A stretch of 55,700 nucleotides of DNA from Hyalangium versicolor (lineage in GTDB: Bacteria; Myxococcota; Myxococcia; Myxococcales; Myxococcaceae): positions 1-55,700 of the forward strand of contig NZ_JAHXBF010000049.1 in NCBI RefSeq assembly GCF_020103695.1, in the 5' to 3' direction. Below are positions 26,927 to 35,226 of this stretch, one piece after another. Within the stretch, counting starts at the first letter, position 1, and every line of letters starts with the position of its first letter. Below the pieces are notes generated by a model. That model ran no database searches, had not been told where the DNA came from, and was given only the letters and a program-made list of their open reading frames with translations. The position numbers and the translations under genes were made by a program.

Positions 26927-27222
26927 AGATGACGACATGGGGCGGACTGGCGATGCTCGGACTGCTCGTGGGATGCGCGACCGCTGCTCCGCCCACTCAG
27001 ACTCCCGCGGCCACCACCCAGGGTGCCCAGAAGGACCAGGCTGCGGTCGCCGATGCCAGCAAGGACTCCGACAACGCCCTGGTGTGTGAGGAAGTCCCCG
27101 TGACGGGTAGTCACATCCCTCGGCGCATCTGCCGCACGCGGCGCCAGATCAAGCAGGAGAAGGAGCAGGCCCAGAAGTCGCTCCAGAGCCCAGAGCGGGC
27201 CAACCGGAAGATCGACAACTGA
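26923..27222 (+). CDS. Small lipoprotein with a TGSxIPRRxC motif, coupled to the FUSC gene
   Basis: The product is 99 residues. GTG 26923 overlaps the FUSC stop (GTGA) and has GGAGA 7 bp upstream; the ATG at 26929 is the alternative. The signal ends LLVGCAT (lipobox). The mature part has VCEEVPVTGSHIPRRICRTR, matching a widespread short proteobacterial family with Cys-x(n)-TGSxxPxxVC and a basic end. No function is known for that family. Translational coupling suggests a stoichiometric partner of the FUSC protein in the cell envelope. Confidence 0.75.
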   Translation: MKMTTWGGLAMLGLLVGCATAAPPTQTPAATTQGAQKDQAAVADASKDSDNALVCEEVPVTGSHIPRRICRTRRQIKQEKEQAQKSLQSPERANRKIDN

Positions 27223-27299
27223 TCTCCAGGCCACTCCTGGCCTCATCTCTGCAGACAGGTAGTGAACAGTCCTACCTAGGTATGCAGCAATACCGCCAA

Positions 27300-27413
27300 A
27301 ATACAGTTTTGTTGCGGGTAATAAACTTCAAACCCAGTATAGTCCGGTGTGGCTGGGGGTATTGAAGTGGATCCGAGCTCCCAGGCTCGTTCGTCGGGCA
27401 CCGGGAGGTCACC
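27300..27413 (+). promoter_or_regulatory. AT-rich leader of the sugar-transferase gene
   Basis: The 191-bp gap before the EPS-type transferase is clearly AT-richer than its surroundings (for example ATACAGTTTTGTTGCGGG and AATAAACTTCAAACC). TATAGT at about 27338-27343 could be a -10 box, but no well-spaced TTGACA-like -35 is seen. The start of the next gene follows GGGAGGTCACC. I read this as a promoter/5' leader; no terminator for the upstream lipoprotein gene is obvious. Confidence 0.3.
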
Positions 27414-28919
27414 ATGCAGTCCCCTCAACTCGCTGAGCCGGCCACCAGCTCCTCATCGGTGGCTGCATCCTCCTCGGGTGGTATCGCGGAAGGCCGAGAG
27501 CTGCTTCTGCCGGCTCCGGCGCCCCGGGTGACGCGCGGGCGGCTGGCGGCGGGCTTCGCGGCGAAGCTGAACCTGCTGGTGGATCTGATGTGGGTGATGG
27601 GCTCGTTGCTGGGCTCCACGGTGCTGATGGGGCACTCGCTGCAGTTGGGCAACCTGGATCTGTGGCTGCTGCTGGGCGTGGCGGGGCTGGGCTGGCTGCT
27701 GCTGGGCACCGCGCTGTGCCTCTATGACTCGCGCTTCTCGGACCGGGCGCCGCTGGATGAGCTGGCGCTCGTGTCCATCAACGTGGTGTCCGTCACCGGG
27801 ATGCTCTACCTGGAGCGCCTGCTGATCGCCGGTGGCATGCCCGTGGTGGCGCTGAGCTTCTTCCCGCTGCTCTTGTGGCTGGGCGTGGTGGGCCTGAGGC
27901 AGCTGGTGTTCCGTCGGCTGGCGGTGCGCGAGGAGCCTCTCGACGAGGCGCTCATCCTCGGCGTGGGCGCGATGGGCCGGCTCACCGGTGAGGACCTCAT
28001 CGCTCGGGGGCGCCGACACGTGCTCGGCTATCTGGCCTTCAGCAACGAGCAGCTCCTGTCCGCCGTGCCCGGGCCGGTGCTGGGCAAGTTGGATCGTTTG
28101 GAAGAGGTGCTGTGCCAGGTGCCGGTGGACATCGTTTACATCTCGGGGAACGCGCAGAAGCACGCCCAGGAGATGCAGGCGGCCATCAAGCTGTGCGAGC
28201 GCTTCGGCATTCCGTTCGCGCTCCCCGCGCACCCGTTCCGCATGGACCGGGCGCGCGCCCAGGACGGCCATGCGGTGGCGGATGGCTACCTGCACTTCGT
28301 CACGCACGCGCCTCGGCCTCACCAGATGGCCGTCAAGCGCCTGTTCGACATCATCGCGTCCGCGGGGGCGCTGCTGGTGCTCTCGCCGCTGCTGCTGACG
28401 GTGGCGTTCCTCATCAAGCTCTCCTCGCGCGGCCCCGTCTTCTTCCAGCAGAAGCGGGTGGGGCTGCACGGCAAGCCGTTCAGCATGCTCAAGTTCCGCT
28501 CCATGGTGGTCAACGCCGAGGAGCTGCGCACCAAGCTGGAGGCCCAGAACGAGCAGACCGGCCCGGTGTTCAAGATCAAGAACGACCCGCGCATCACCGG
28601 GATTGGCCGCTTCATCCGCAAGTACTCCATCGACGAGTTGCCGCAGCTGCTCAACGTGCTGCGCGGCGAGATGAGCGTGGTGGGCCCGCGCCCGCCGCTG
28701 CCGAAGGAAGTGGAGAAGTACGCGGCCTGGCAGCGCCGCCGGCTCTCGGTACGTCCGGGCCTCACCTGCATCTGGCAGGTCTCCGGCCGCAACCAGATCT
28801 CCTTCGAGGAGTGGATGTACCTGGACATGCAGTACATCGATAACTGGACCCTGCTGACGGACCTGGGACTCATCCTGAAGACGGTCCCAGTCGTCATCAC
28901 CGGCAGCGGCGCGAGCTGA
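27414..28919 (+). CDS. Undecaprenyl-phosphate sugar phosphotransferase (WcaJ/EpsZ-type)
   Basis: The product is 501 residues; GGGAGG precedes the ATG. Residues ~45-170 hold four transmembrane helices, followed by a soluble CoA-binding-like domain (EALILGVGAMGRLTGEDLIA). One more membrane helix at ~310-330 leads into the bacterial sugar transferase domain: KRLFDIIAS, FQQKRVGLHG, FSMLKFRSM, DELPQLLNVLRGEMSVVGPR and RPGLTCIWQVSGRN. This polyisoprenyl-phosphate hexose-1-phosphate transferase loads the first sugar onto undecaprenyl phosphate for exopolysaccharide repeat units. It matches the length and layout of myxobacterial EpsZ, the priming enzyme of EPS needed for gliding. No other EPS genes are in the window, so its polymer is unassigned. 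Confidence 0.92.
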   Translation: MQSPQLAEPATSSSSVAASSSGGIAEGRELLLPAPAPRVTRGRLAAGFAAKLNLLVDLMWVMGSLLGSTVLMGHSLQLGNLDLWLLLGVAGLGWLLLGTALCLYDSRFSDRAPLDELALVSINVVSVTGMLYLERLLIAGGMPVVALSFFPLLLWLGVVGLRQLVFRRLAVREEPLDEALILGVGAMGRLTGEDLIARGRRHVLGYLAFSNEQLLSAVPGPVLGKLDRLEEVLCQVPVDIVYISGNAQKHAQEMQAAIKLCERFGIPFALPAHPFRMDRARAQDGHAVADGYLHFVTHAPRPHQMAVKRLFDIIASAGALLVLSPLLLTVAFLIKLSSRGPVFFQQKRVGLHGKPFSMLKFRSMVVNAEELRTKLEAQNEQTGPVFKIKNDPRITGIGRFIRKYSIDELPQLLNVLRGEMSVVGPRPPLPKEVEKYAAWQRRRLSVRPGLTCIWQVSGRNQISFEEWMYLDMQYIDNWTLLTDLGLILKTVPVVITGSGAS

Positions 28920-28929
28920 GCTCGGAGCC

Positions 28930-30417
28930 TCAGGAGGAGGGGTTCACGCCCGCCACCAGGTAGAAGCGCAGCTCGCCCGAGTTCACGCCGTACGCCACGT
29001 CCACGCCCACCAGGGGCAGCACCACGCTGCGCAGGAACAGCCGCAGGCCCGCGCCGACGCCTTGCGCGACCGTGGCGTTGGACAGGCCGGACTTGGAGTC
29101 GGGCAGGTAGCCACGCACCACCCGCCCGTTCACGTCCCGCAGCAGCAGGTCCTCCGGCAGGCTGCGCCACATCATCAGCCCCGTGTCCGAGAAGGCCACA
29201 CCCCGGAAGGACAGCGAGCGGACGGTGAAGAGCGGGAAGTGGTACTCGGCGGTGAAGGACAGCCGGGTGTCGCCTCGGAACTGCCGGTAGATGAAGCCTC
29301 GCAGCGAGCCGGCGCCCGCCACCAACTCCTGGTGGAATGGGAGATCCGTCCCCGCCACCGCTTCGCCGCGCAGCACCAGGTTGTGCTCCTCGAAGAAGCG
29401 CAGGCCGTGCCGGTACAGCAGCCCGAAGCGCTTGTAGCGGAAGTCGCTCCACACCCCCGGGTTCGATATCTCCATCGAGCCCTCGATGTTCAGCCCCTCC
29501 ATGATGGCGTGCAGGTTCTGCCGCGTGTCGACTCCCACCATCAGCCGCAGCGAGGCGTCTCGCTGGATGGGGCCCGGCTCGAAGGCGGGCGTCGTCACCG
29601 GCGTGTCATCGCTCGGGTCCAGCGCGTCGATGAGCATCAGCCGGTACTTGGCGCCCACCCGCACCCGCTCGGCGATCATCACCGACAGTTCGCTGGCGAT
29701 GGAGCCGGAGTTGAGCCGCGTGCGGCGAGCCACCTCGGGCTTCTTCTGGCTCGCGCCGGGCTGGTACTCCTCCACCCGGTCGCTGCGAAGCTGGCCCTCG
29801 AAGCTCAGTCGCAGCGGAGGGAAGCCGAACAGGTTCGGATCCAGGAAGCCCACGAACAGGCCGCTCTCGGCCGTGCTGATCTGCAGCGCCGTCGCGAACT
29901 TCTTGCTGCGGCCCCACAGGTTGCTCTCGGCGTACAGCACGCCGCCGCCGATGTTCGAGTTGGACACCGAGAAGGTGGGCGCCACCACCCACGAGGCCTT
30001 GTCCTGCACCTGGAGCACCACCCGGACCTGATCCTCGCCGGTGGATTGGGTGCTCACCTTCACGTCCTGGAAGAGCCCCGTGGCGATGAGCCGCCGCTCA
30101 GCCCGGGTGAGCTCGTCCACGGTGATGGTGTCTCCCGCGTCCAGCCGCGAGTACGCCTGCACCGTTTCGGGCCGCGTCTTCTCCGTGCCCAGCACCACGA
30201 CTTCCGTCACTTCCATGCGGCGTTGCAGCTCGGCAGCGGTCGCCTGGGGCTCGGGAGGGGAGGCGGGAACTTCCGGGGCGGGCTCCGGGGGCGGTGCGGT
30301 CTGCTCGGGCGGAGGTGTCTCCGGGGGAGGGGAGGGTGTCGCTTCCTGGGCTCCGGCCACGGAGGCCAGAGGCCCCAGGGCCCATGCCAGGTACCACGCT
30401 GCCCAGCGTCTGCTCAT
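28930..30417 (-). CDS. Omp85-superfamily outer-membrane barrel with one POTRA domain
   Basis: The product is 495 residues from the ATG at 30417 (a GTG six codons upstream is the alternative). A Sec signal ends near VAGAQE, followed by a Pro/Glu linker (~25-70). One POTRA domain (~75-150: VTEVVVLGTEKTRPETVQAY, then DELTRAERRLIATGLFQDV) precedes a beta-barrel rich in alternating aromatic strands. The Omp85 loop motif appears as GAGSLRGF. A single POTRA rather than five separates it from BamA; TamA-like, FhaC-like or bacterial surface-antigen (D15) proteins are closer. Role: outer-membrane protein insertion or secretion, partner unknown. It converges on the sugar transferase with 10 bp between stops. 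Confidence 0.85.
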   Translation of the reverse strand: MSRRWAAWYLAWALGPLASVAGAQEATPSPPPETPPPEQTAPPPEPAPEVPASPPEPQATAAELQRRMEVTEVVVLGTEKTRPETVQAYSRLDAGDTITVDELTRAERRLIATGLFQDVKVSTQSTGEDQVRVVLQVQDKASWVVAPTFSVSNSNIGGGVLYAESNLWGRSKKFATALQISTAESGLFVGFLDPNLFGFPPLRLSFEGQLRSDRVEEYQPGASQKKPEVARRTRLNSGSIASELSVMIAERVRVGAKYRLMLIDALDPSDDTPVTTPAFEPGPIQRDASLRLMVGVDTRQNLHAIMEGLNIEGSMEISNPGVWSDFRYKRFGLLYRHGLRFFEEHNLVLRGEAVAGTDLPFHQELVAGAGSLRGFIYRQFRGDTRLSFTAEYHFPLFTVRSLSFRGVAFSDTGLMMWRSLPEDLLLRDVNGRVVRGYLPDSKSGLSNATVAQGVGAGLRLFLRSVVLPLVGVDVAYGVNSGELRFYLVAGVNPSS

Positions 30418-30541
30418 CACTCGTTGTACGCGCACTGTTCTCTCGAGAATCGCCGGCCCGCTGTTCTCTCTGAGTCATAGCGCAAAGCGCTCGCGCGGGT
30501 GGCCCCTCTTGGGGCGTACCGCACGGGGCAAGACACACTCC

Positions 30542-31951
30542 TCACAGCGCGAGGACCCGGGCCCGGATCTCCTTGTCGAGCGCCTGGGTGATTCGCTCTC
30601 GCACCGAGGCCTCCGGCGCCGTGCCGAACCGGTGCGCCAGCGCGGAGTAGGCTGCCTCGGCCTCATCGGTCCGCTTCAGCTTCCACAGGAGTTCGGCCTT
30701 GCACAGCAGCCCTCGCACTACCTCCGCCCGCACTTCTTCCTCTCTCTCCGTGCCGTAGCGGTGATCCAGCTCGTCGAAGGCCGCCACCTGCTCCTCGCGC
30801 CGCTCCAGTCGCCCCAGGAAGATAGCCTTGTACGAGAGCGCCTTGGCGCACCGGAGGCGCACCGCCAACGGCTCACTGCCGCCGCCGTACCGCGAGAGCA
30901 TCGCGTCGTAGATGGACACTGCCTCCGGAATCCGTTTCAGGTTCCCCAGGACGGCTCCCTTGTAGAGGAGGGCTTCGGCCGCCGCCTCGCGCAGCGGTGG
31001 CTCGCTGGCTCCGTCGAACCGGCGGAGCACCTCGTCGAAGGTGGACAGCATCTCCTCGGAGCGGTGCTGCTGCCGCAGGAGTTCGGCCTTCATCAGAAGG
31101 GCCTTCGCTACCTGCTCCCGCTGCGGAGACTCGGTCGCGGCGCCGTGGCGCTGGACCACCGTGTCCTGGGTGCGCAGTGCCTCCTCCGCGCGCTCCAGCA
31201 TCTCCTGGGTCCGCGCCTTGCCCTCCTGCGCCGTGGTCGCGAGATCGCGCAGCTGGGGTTCCTCCTCCCGGCCGAAGCGCTCGAACAGAACGTCGTACGT
31301 GGCGATCGCCTCCCGAGGCCGGTTCGAGAGCCTCAGCAAGAGGGCCTTGGCCAGGAACGCAAGTCCCGCGGTGTGCCGCAGCACCGCGGCGCCCGAGCCG
31401 CCATACCGCTGGAATACCTCGTCTTGAACGGGCAGGGCCTCGTCCATGCGGCCCAGCTCTCCCAGGGCATCGGCCTTGTTGAGCAGGGCCGCGGCCGTCA
31501 CCACCTGCAGCCCCTCCTCGGTGGCCCCGCAGTGCCGCTGGAGCAGTTCGTTGCTGATGGACAGGGCCGCCTCGGGCCGCCCCAGCCCCATCAGCGCGTG
31601 CGTCTTGTGGATGAGCAGCTTCGCCACGAGCTCCCGCAGCTTCGCGTGGCTGGCACCCTCATGGCGCCGGAGCCCCTCCTCGCAGACGGCCAGGGACTCC
31701 GTGAAGCGCTCCTGCTGCCCCAGGGCGAGCGCCTTGCCCACGAACACCCGCGCTACCTGCACCTGCACTGCCGGCTCGCTGGCTCCGCCAAACCGGTGGA
31801 GGACGTCGTCGGCCAGGGCCACCAGCTCCGCGAACTTCCCTTGATCCAGCAGCCCATGGGCTTGGTCGGCGAGGGCCCTGGCTGCCTGCTCGGGCGGCTC
31901 GGTTCCGCTCACTCCGCCTGAACGTGGGCTCTCTGCGTTCTCGACCGCCAT
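30542..31951 (-). CDS. Tetratricopeptide repeat protein
   Basis: The product is 469 residues. The ATG at 31951 is preceded by GAGGAG. After a ~20-residue acidic start the whole protein is made of about ten TPR-like units of 40-41 residues with the recurring pattern KALxLxxLxRxxEAxxxxDExxxRxG (for example KADALGELGRMDEALPVQDE and KAELLWKLKRTDEAEAAYSA). There is no signal peptide or enzyme domain. TPR arrays scaffold protein complexes; the partner is unknown. It lies upstream of the Omp85-like gene on the same strand, 124 bp away. Confidence 0.82.
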   Translation of the reverse strand: MAVENAESPRSGGVSGTEPPEQAARALADQAHGLLDQGKFAELVALADDVLHRFGGASEPAVQVQVARVFVGKALALGQQERFTESLAVCEEGLRRHEGASHAKLRELVAKLLIHKTHALMGLGRPEAALSISNELLQRHCGATEEGLQVVTAAALLNKADALGELGRMDEALPVQDEVFQRYGGSGAAVLRHTAGLAFLAKALLLRLSNRPREAIATYDVLFERFGREEEPQLRDLATTAQEGKARTQEMLERAEEALRTQDTVVQRHGAATESPQREQVAKALLMKAELLRQQHRSEEMLSTFDEVLRRFDGASEPPLREAAAEALLYKGAVLGNLKRIPEAVSIYDAMLSRYGGGSEPLAVRLRCAKALSYKAIFLGRLERREEQVAAFDELDHRYGTEREEEVRAEVVRGLLCKAELLWKLKRTDEAEAAYSALAHRFGTAPEASVRERITQALDKEIRARVLAL

Positions 31952-32085
31952 GGGCTCCTCATCCGATTCGACTCCGCTGGACCTGCTTCCCCCTGGCCGC
32001 AGGGAGCATAGAGCGGACCGAGCGCTCGTGCGATACGAGTTGTCTGGCCGTCCGTCCCAGGAGTTGCGGCGCCCGCGCAGTCGCC

Positions 32086-32670
32086 TCAGCTCGAGGCCGC
32101 TTTGATCAGGCCGGCCAGCTCGCTCGCGAGCTTTCGGTCGAGCGGGGCGTGACCAATCAGAAGGCGGTACCACATCACTCCGTAGACCACGTCGGTGAGC
32201 AGATCGACGTTGGCGTCGGCCGGGAGATCTCCCCGCTCTCGTGCCCGGAGCAGCACGCTGCGGAACGATGCCCGCCGCCGATCGATGAGGCTCGTACGCA
32301 GCTCCATGCCGAAGTCCGGGTCGAGCTGCGCCTCCGCCATCAGCGCCTTGAGCACGGCGGACGTCTCGGGCGTGGCGCGCTCGAACGTCACCGCCATGAA
32401 GGACTCCACGTCCCGCTGCAGCGAGCCGTGGTCCTCGATGGGGATGTCCTCCTCGGCTTGCTCGGCGAGCGCCTCCAGGACCACCGAGCCCTTGGTGGTC
32501 CACCACCGGTAGATGGTCTGCTTGCCCACCCCTGCCTCGCGGGCGATGGCCTCGATGGAGAGCGCCGCGTAGCCCTGCTCGCGCAGCAGCCGCAGCGCAG
32601 CCTCCAGCACCGCCGTCCTCGAGTGCTCGCTCCGCTTGCGGCCCGCCCTCGGCCTGTCTCCCTCGTCCAT
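32086..32670 (-). CDS. TetR/AcrR-family transcriptional repressor
   Basis: The product is 194 residues from the ATG at 32670. The N-terminal helix-turn-helix is typical: RTAVLEAALRLLREQGYAAL, then IEAIAREAGVGKQTIYRWW. The C-terminal ligand domain ends with a TetR_C-like segment (DLLTDVVYGVMWYRLLIGHAPLD). It is divergently transcribed from an SDR-like gene, and the 120-bp gap contains two copies of a GAGACG-N3-CGTCTY palindrome. It therefore probably represses itself and the SDR gene. The ligand is unknown. Confidence 0.93.
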   Translation of the reverse strand: MDEGDRPRAGRKRSEHSRTAVLEAALRLLREQGYAALSIEAIAREAGVGKQTIYRWWTTKGSVVLEALAEQAEEDIPIEDHGSLQRDVESFMAVTFERATPETSAVLKALMAEAQLDPDFGMELRTSLIDRRRASFRSVLLRARERGDLPADANVDLLTDVVYGVMWYRLLIGHAPLDRKLASELAGLIKAASS

Positions 32671-32699
32671 GCCCTGACCTCTAACACCGCCCCATGAGC

Positions 32700-32728
32700 T
32701 TGACGAGACGGTGCGTCTTGAATTAATT
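32700..32728 (+). promoter_or_regulatory. Probable promoter of the SDR gene
   Basis: TTGACG (32700-32705) lies 17 bp before TTAATT (32723-32728), close to a housekeeping promoter. Operator 1 overlaps the -35 box and operator 2 lies just downstream of the -10, so repressor bound there would block RNA polymerase. Confidence 0.4.
32705..32719. promoter_or_regulatory. TetR operator copy 1
   Basis: GAGACGGTGCGTCTT is a 15-bp palindrome with one mismatch in the half-sites (GAGACG / CGTCTT). It is the partner of the perfect copy 26 bp downstream. Confidence 0.6.
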
Positions 32729-32730
32729 GT

Positions 32731-32745
32731 GAGACGTATCGTCTC
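32731..32745. promoter_or_regulatory. TetR operator copy 2 (perfect palindrome)
   Basis: GAGACGTATCGTCTC has perfect 6-bp half-sites around TAT. Its centre is 26 bp from that of copy 1, about two and a half helical turns. Two such sites between divergent repressor and target genes are the standard TetR autoregulation layout. Confidence 0.65.
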
Positions 32746-32790
32746 GAAATTCACGGGCGCTCGGCAGGAGCCGGCGCGTGGGAGGCAGCC

Positions 32791-33507
32791 ATGGACTGGA
32801 AGCAGGCGCGCATCGTGGTCATGGGAGGCAGTTCGGGAATCGGAGCAGCGGCGGCCCGGCTGTTCGTGCAGCGGGGGGCCGAGGTGCTCATCACCGGCCG
32901 GGACGCGAAGAAGCTGGAGGGGGCGAAGGCGGAGATCGGCAGGGTGGGCACGGCGGTGGTGGATGGAACGGACGCCGCGGCGGTGCGAGGGTTCTTCGGC
33001 AAGTTGGGGGCGTTTGATCACCTGGTGCTGAGCCTCAGCGGTGGCGAGGGCATGGGCCCGTTCCGCGAGTTGGATCTCACGAAGCTTCGGGGTGCGTTCG
33101 AGGCCAAGTTCTGGGCGCAGCTCACGGTGGCTCAGGCCGCGCTGCCCACGCTCAAGGCCAACGGGTCCATCACCTTCGTGACGGCGGCCTCGGCGCGGGC
33201 CGTGCTGGCGGGCACGTCGGGGCTGGCGGCCATCAACGGCTCGTTGGAGATCATGGTCCCCATCCTCGCGTTGGAGTTGGCGCCGGTGCGGGTGAATGCC
33301 GTGTCTCCGGGGGTGGTGGATACGCCGTGGTGGGAGAACATGCCGGAGGAGCAGCGCAAGGCCCTCTTCGCGCAGTTCGCCTCGACGTTGCCGGTGCGGC
33401 GCGTGGGAGCGCCGGAGGACATCGCGGACGCCATTGGCTTCGTCGTGGGTAACGGCTTCATGACGGGCTCCGTGGTGGAGTGCGATGGCGGAGCCCGGCT
33501 GGTCTGA
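32791..33507 (+). CDS. Short-chain dehydrogenase-like protein lacking the usual YxxxK
   Basis: The product is 238 residues. GGAGGCAGCC precedes the ATG. The Rossmann nucleotide-binding motif is clear (VVMGGSSGIGAAAARLF), as are the NAG-equivalent region and the C-terminal PEDIADAIGFVV and GSVVECDGGARL. The catalytic stretch reads SARAVLAGTSGLAAINGSLE, where a Tyr-x-x-x-Lys is expected; both key residues are missing. A related subfamily with INGALE at this point exists, so this is probably not an error. It is likely the target of the divergent TetR protein. Reaction uncertain; it may be a binding or accessory protein. Confidence 0.85.
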   Translation: MDWKQARIVVMGGSSGIGAAAARLFVQRGAEVLITGRDAKKLEGAKAEIGRVGTAVVDGTDAAAVRGFFGKLGAFDHLVLSLSGGEGMGPFRELDLTKLRGAFEAKFWAQLTVAQAALPTLKANGSITFVTAASARAVLAGTSGLAAINGSLEIMVPILALELAPVRVNAVSPGVVDTPWWENMPEEQRKALFAQFASTLPVRRVGAPEDIADAIGFVVGNGFMTGSVVECDGGARLV

Positions 33508-33716
33508 GAGCAGCGCCACTTGGGAAATGGCCTCCAGTGAGTCGTCGCCATGAGTTGGAGGTGCGTGGCGTGCAGTTGCAAGGAGTCCCTGTGCAGAGTC
33601 CTTGAGGGGGAAGGAACGAACCGTGCGAGTGGAGGAGGAGAGGAGAACCTGAGGCGTCGTCGCTGAGAGGAGGAGGCTTGCGTAGCCTGGGCGCCACCGT
33701 GCACGGGAGGTGAGCC

Positions 33717-35204
33717 ATGGGGCTGAGGCAAGTCGGAGCGGTGCTGATGACGTACCTGACGGCGTGCGCGGGCACACCCCGCGCACTGTACGCGGAGAGC
33801 GACCCGGCGGAAGCGGAGTTGGCAGCAGCGCGCTACGAGCTGCATGTGCTTACTGCGGGAAGTGGGCCCTCCGAGCCGGTGGAGGTGGCTCGCGAGGACT
33901 TCCAGCGAGCGATGAGGGTGTTGGCGCGGGGGTACCGCCCAGGAGCGCAGCCGGCGGAGTCGGCGCACTGGCTGATGGAGGGCGCGCTGCAAGGCACCCT
34001 GCTGGCGGAGGTGGAGCGCGAGCGAGTGGTGCGGCTGATGCCGCTGGAGGACGACAGCCCGCTGGACGTGGCCTCGGCGGCGGAGGCGAGGCGCAAATAC
34101 CTGGGCCTGTGCCAGCGGGACCATGGCGGAGGTGACTGCCTGGGGCTGCTGGCGGATGGACCTGTCCTCACGCGAGAGGACCTGCGCACCCTGGGGCTGG
34201 CGCTGGCGTTGAAGGAGGTACTCAAGGAGACGGGCGTGGCGCTCAAGGGGATGGTGTCCCCGCAGGCGCTGGTGGGAATGCTGGTGTGGACGTGCTGCGT
34301 GTACTTGACGCTCTGGCTGCTACCCGAGCCGGTGAGCAAGGTGCTGGCCGCGAGCTTGACGGTGGCACTGCTGGCGTGGCTGCCGGTGAGCACGCTGTGG
34401 AGCCTGATGGAAGGGTGGGGTCGGCTGGTGCACGAGGTGGATCGGGCCACCTCCTTTGAGCAGGTGGAGGAAGCCAGCGCGAAGTTCAGCAAGCTGATGG
34501 GGGAGAACACGGCGCACGTATTGGTGCTGGTGGTGACGGCGGCAATCACGGGAGGCGCGGCGAGGTTCAGCGCGCAGTTGCCGAAGCTGCCGGGCTTCGC
34601 GCTGGCGGAGGCCCGGGCTGGGGCTCAGGGTATGAGCCTGGCGGAAGCAAGGGAGGTGGAGGCGGCCGCCATTGCCGAGGAGCAGACCGTCACGTTCATG
34701 GTGCGCCGACCTGGGAGTCGTGCGGCGGCGGTGGCGGAAGAGGCTGCGGAGGGGAGGGCGGGAGCCACCCTCATCATCCGTCACCGAGGCGGCAATCGGC
34801 AGGTGCGCATCCACAACCAGCGCTGGCATGTGCCAGCGAATAGGTCCATCCGGGACATCCCGGCCAAGGACCCAGTGGGGGATGTGCTCCAGGCAGCGGC
34901 CTTGCGCGTCAGGGACGCTTGGGACCGTGGCAAACTAGAGGACCGCGAGGTTCGCGCGATCCGTGAGGCCATCCGTCAGGGCGATTACATCAGGGCTCGC
35001 CTGATGGAACGCATGTTTCGGGGGAAATGGGTCGAGCAGCAACTGCGCCTTGAGTTCCCGGAATTGAAGTGGAACCCGAAAGGTGTCGACGCAGTGGACC
35101 CAGCGACAGGGCTCAAATACGAGATCCTCACAGGAACGAACTGGAACATGGAACTGCATGGGCGGAGGATGGTCGAGGAGTTCTTCCGGATGATCACGTT
35201 CTGA
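33717..35204 (+). CDS. SitA5-family polymorphic lipoprotein toxin with nuclease-like C-terminus
   Basis: The product is 495 residues. GGGAGGTGA precedes the ATG. The lipobox LTAC gives a lipidated C17. The conserved N-terminal part (~20-290) has CLGLLADGPVLTREDLRTLG, ALALKEVLKETGVAL and a hydrophobic block at ~182-230 (LTLWLLPEPVSKVLAASLTV). These fit SitA5-type toxins, which pass between sibling cells by TraA-dependent outer-membrane exchange. After a variable linker, the tail (~430-495) reads LRLEFPELKWNPKGVDAVDP then YEILTGTNWNMELHGRRM, resembling a PD-(D/E)XK nuclease core with Asp and Glu in place. No SitB homologue is adjacent. The next gene is the probable immunity gene. Confidence 0.82.
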   Translation: MGLRQVGAVLMTYLTACAGTPRALYAESDPAEAELAAARYELHVLTAGSGPSEPVEVAREDFQRAMRVLARGYRPGAQPAESAHWLMEGALQGTLLAEVERERVVRLMPLEDDSPLDVASAAEARRKYLGLCQRDHGGGDCLGLLADGPVLTREDLRTLGLALALKEVLKETGVALKGMVSPQALVGMLVWTCCVYLTLWLLPEPVSKVLAASLTVALLAWLPVSTLWSLMEGWGRLVHEVDRATSFEQVEEASAKFSKLMGENTAHVLVLVVTAAITGGAARFSAQLPKLPGFALAEARAGAQGMSLAEAREVEAAAIAEEQTVTFMVRRPGSRAAAVAEEAAEGRAGATLIIRHRGGNRQVRIHNQRWHVPANRSIRDIPAKDPVGDVLQAAALRVRDAWDRGKLEDREVRAIREAIRQGDYIRARLMERMFRGKWVEQQLRLEFPELKWNPKGVDAVDPATGLKYEILTGTNWNMELHGRRMVEEFFRMITF

Positions 35205-35226
35205 GCACGCAATACCCAGAGCCCTC

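Noticed and set aside
27340..27365. sigma54 promoter TGGCTGGGGGTATTG before the sugar transferase
   Set aside because: The -12 element lacks GC at the required distance; only the TGG half fits.
33560..33590. sigma54-like promoter TGGCGTGCAGTTGCA upstream of the SitA5-like gene
   Set aside because: GG and GC elements are separated by 9 bp instead of 10, a spacing that normally abolishes sigma54 recognition.
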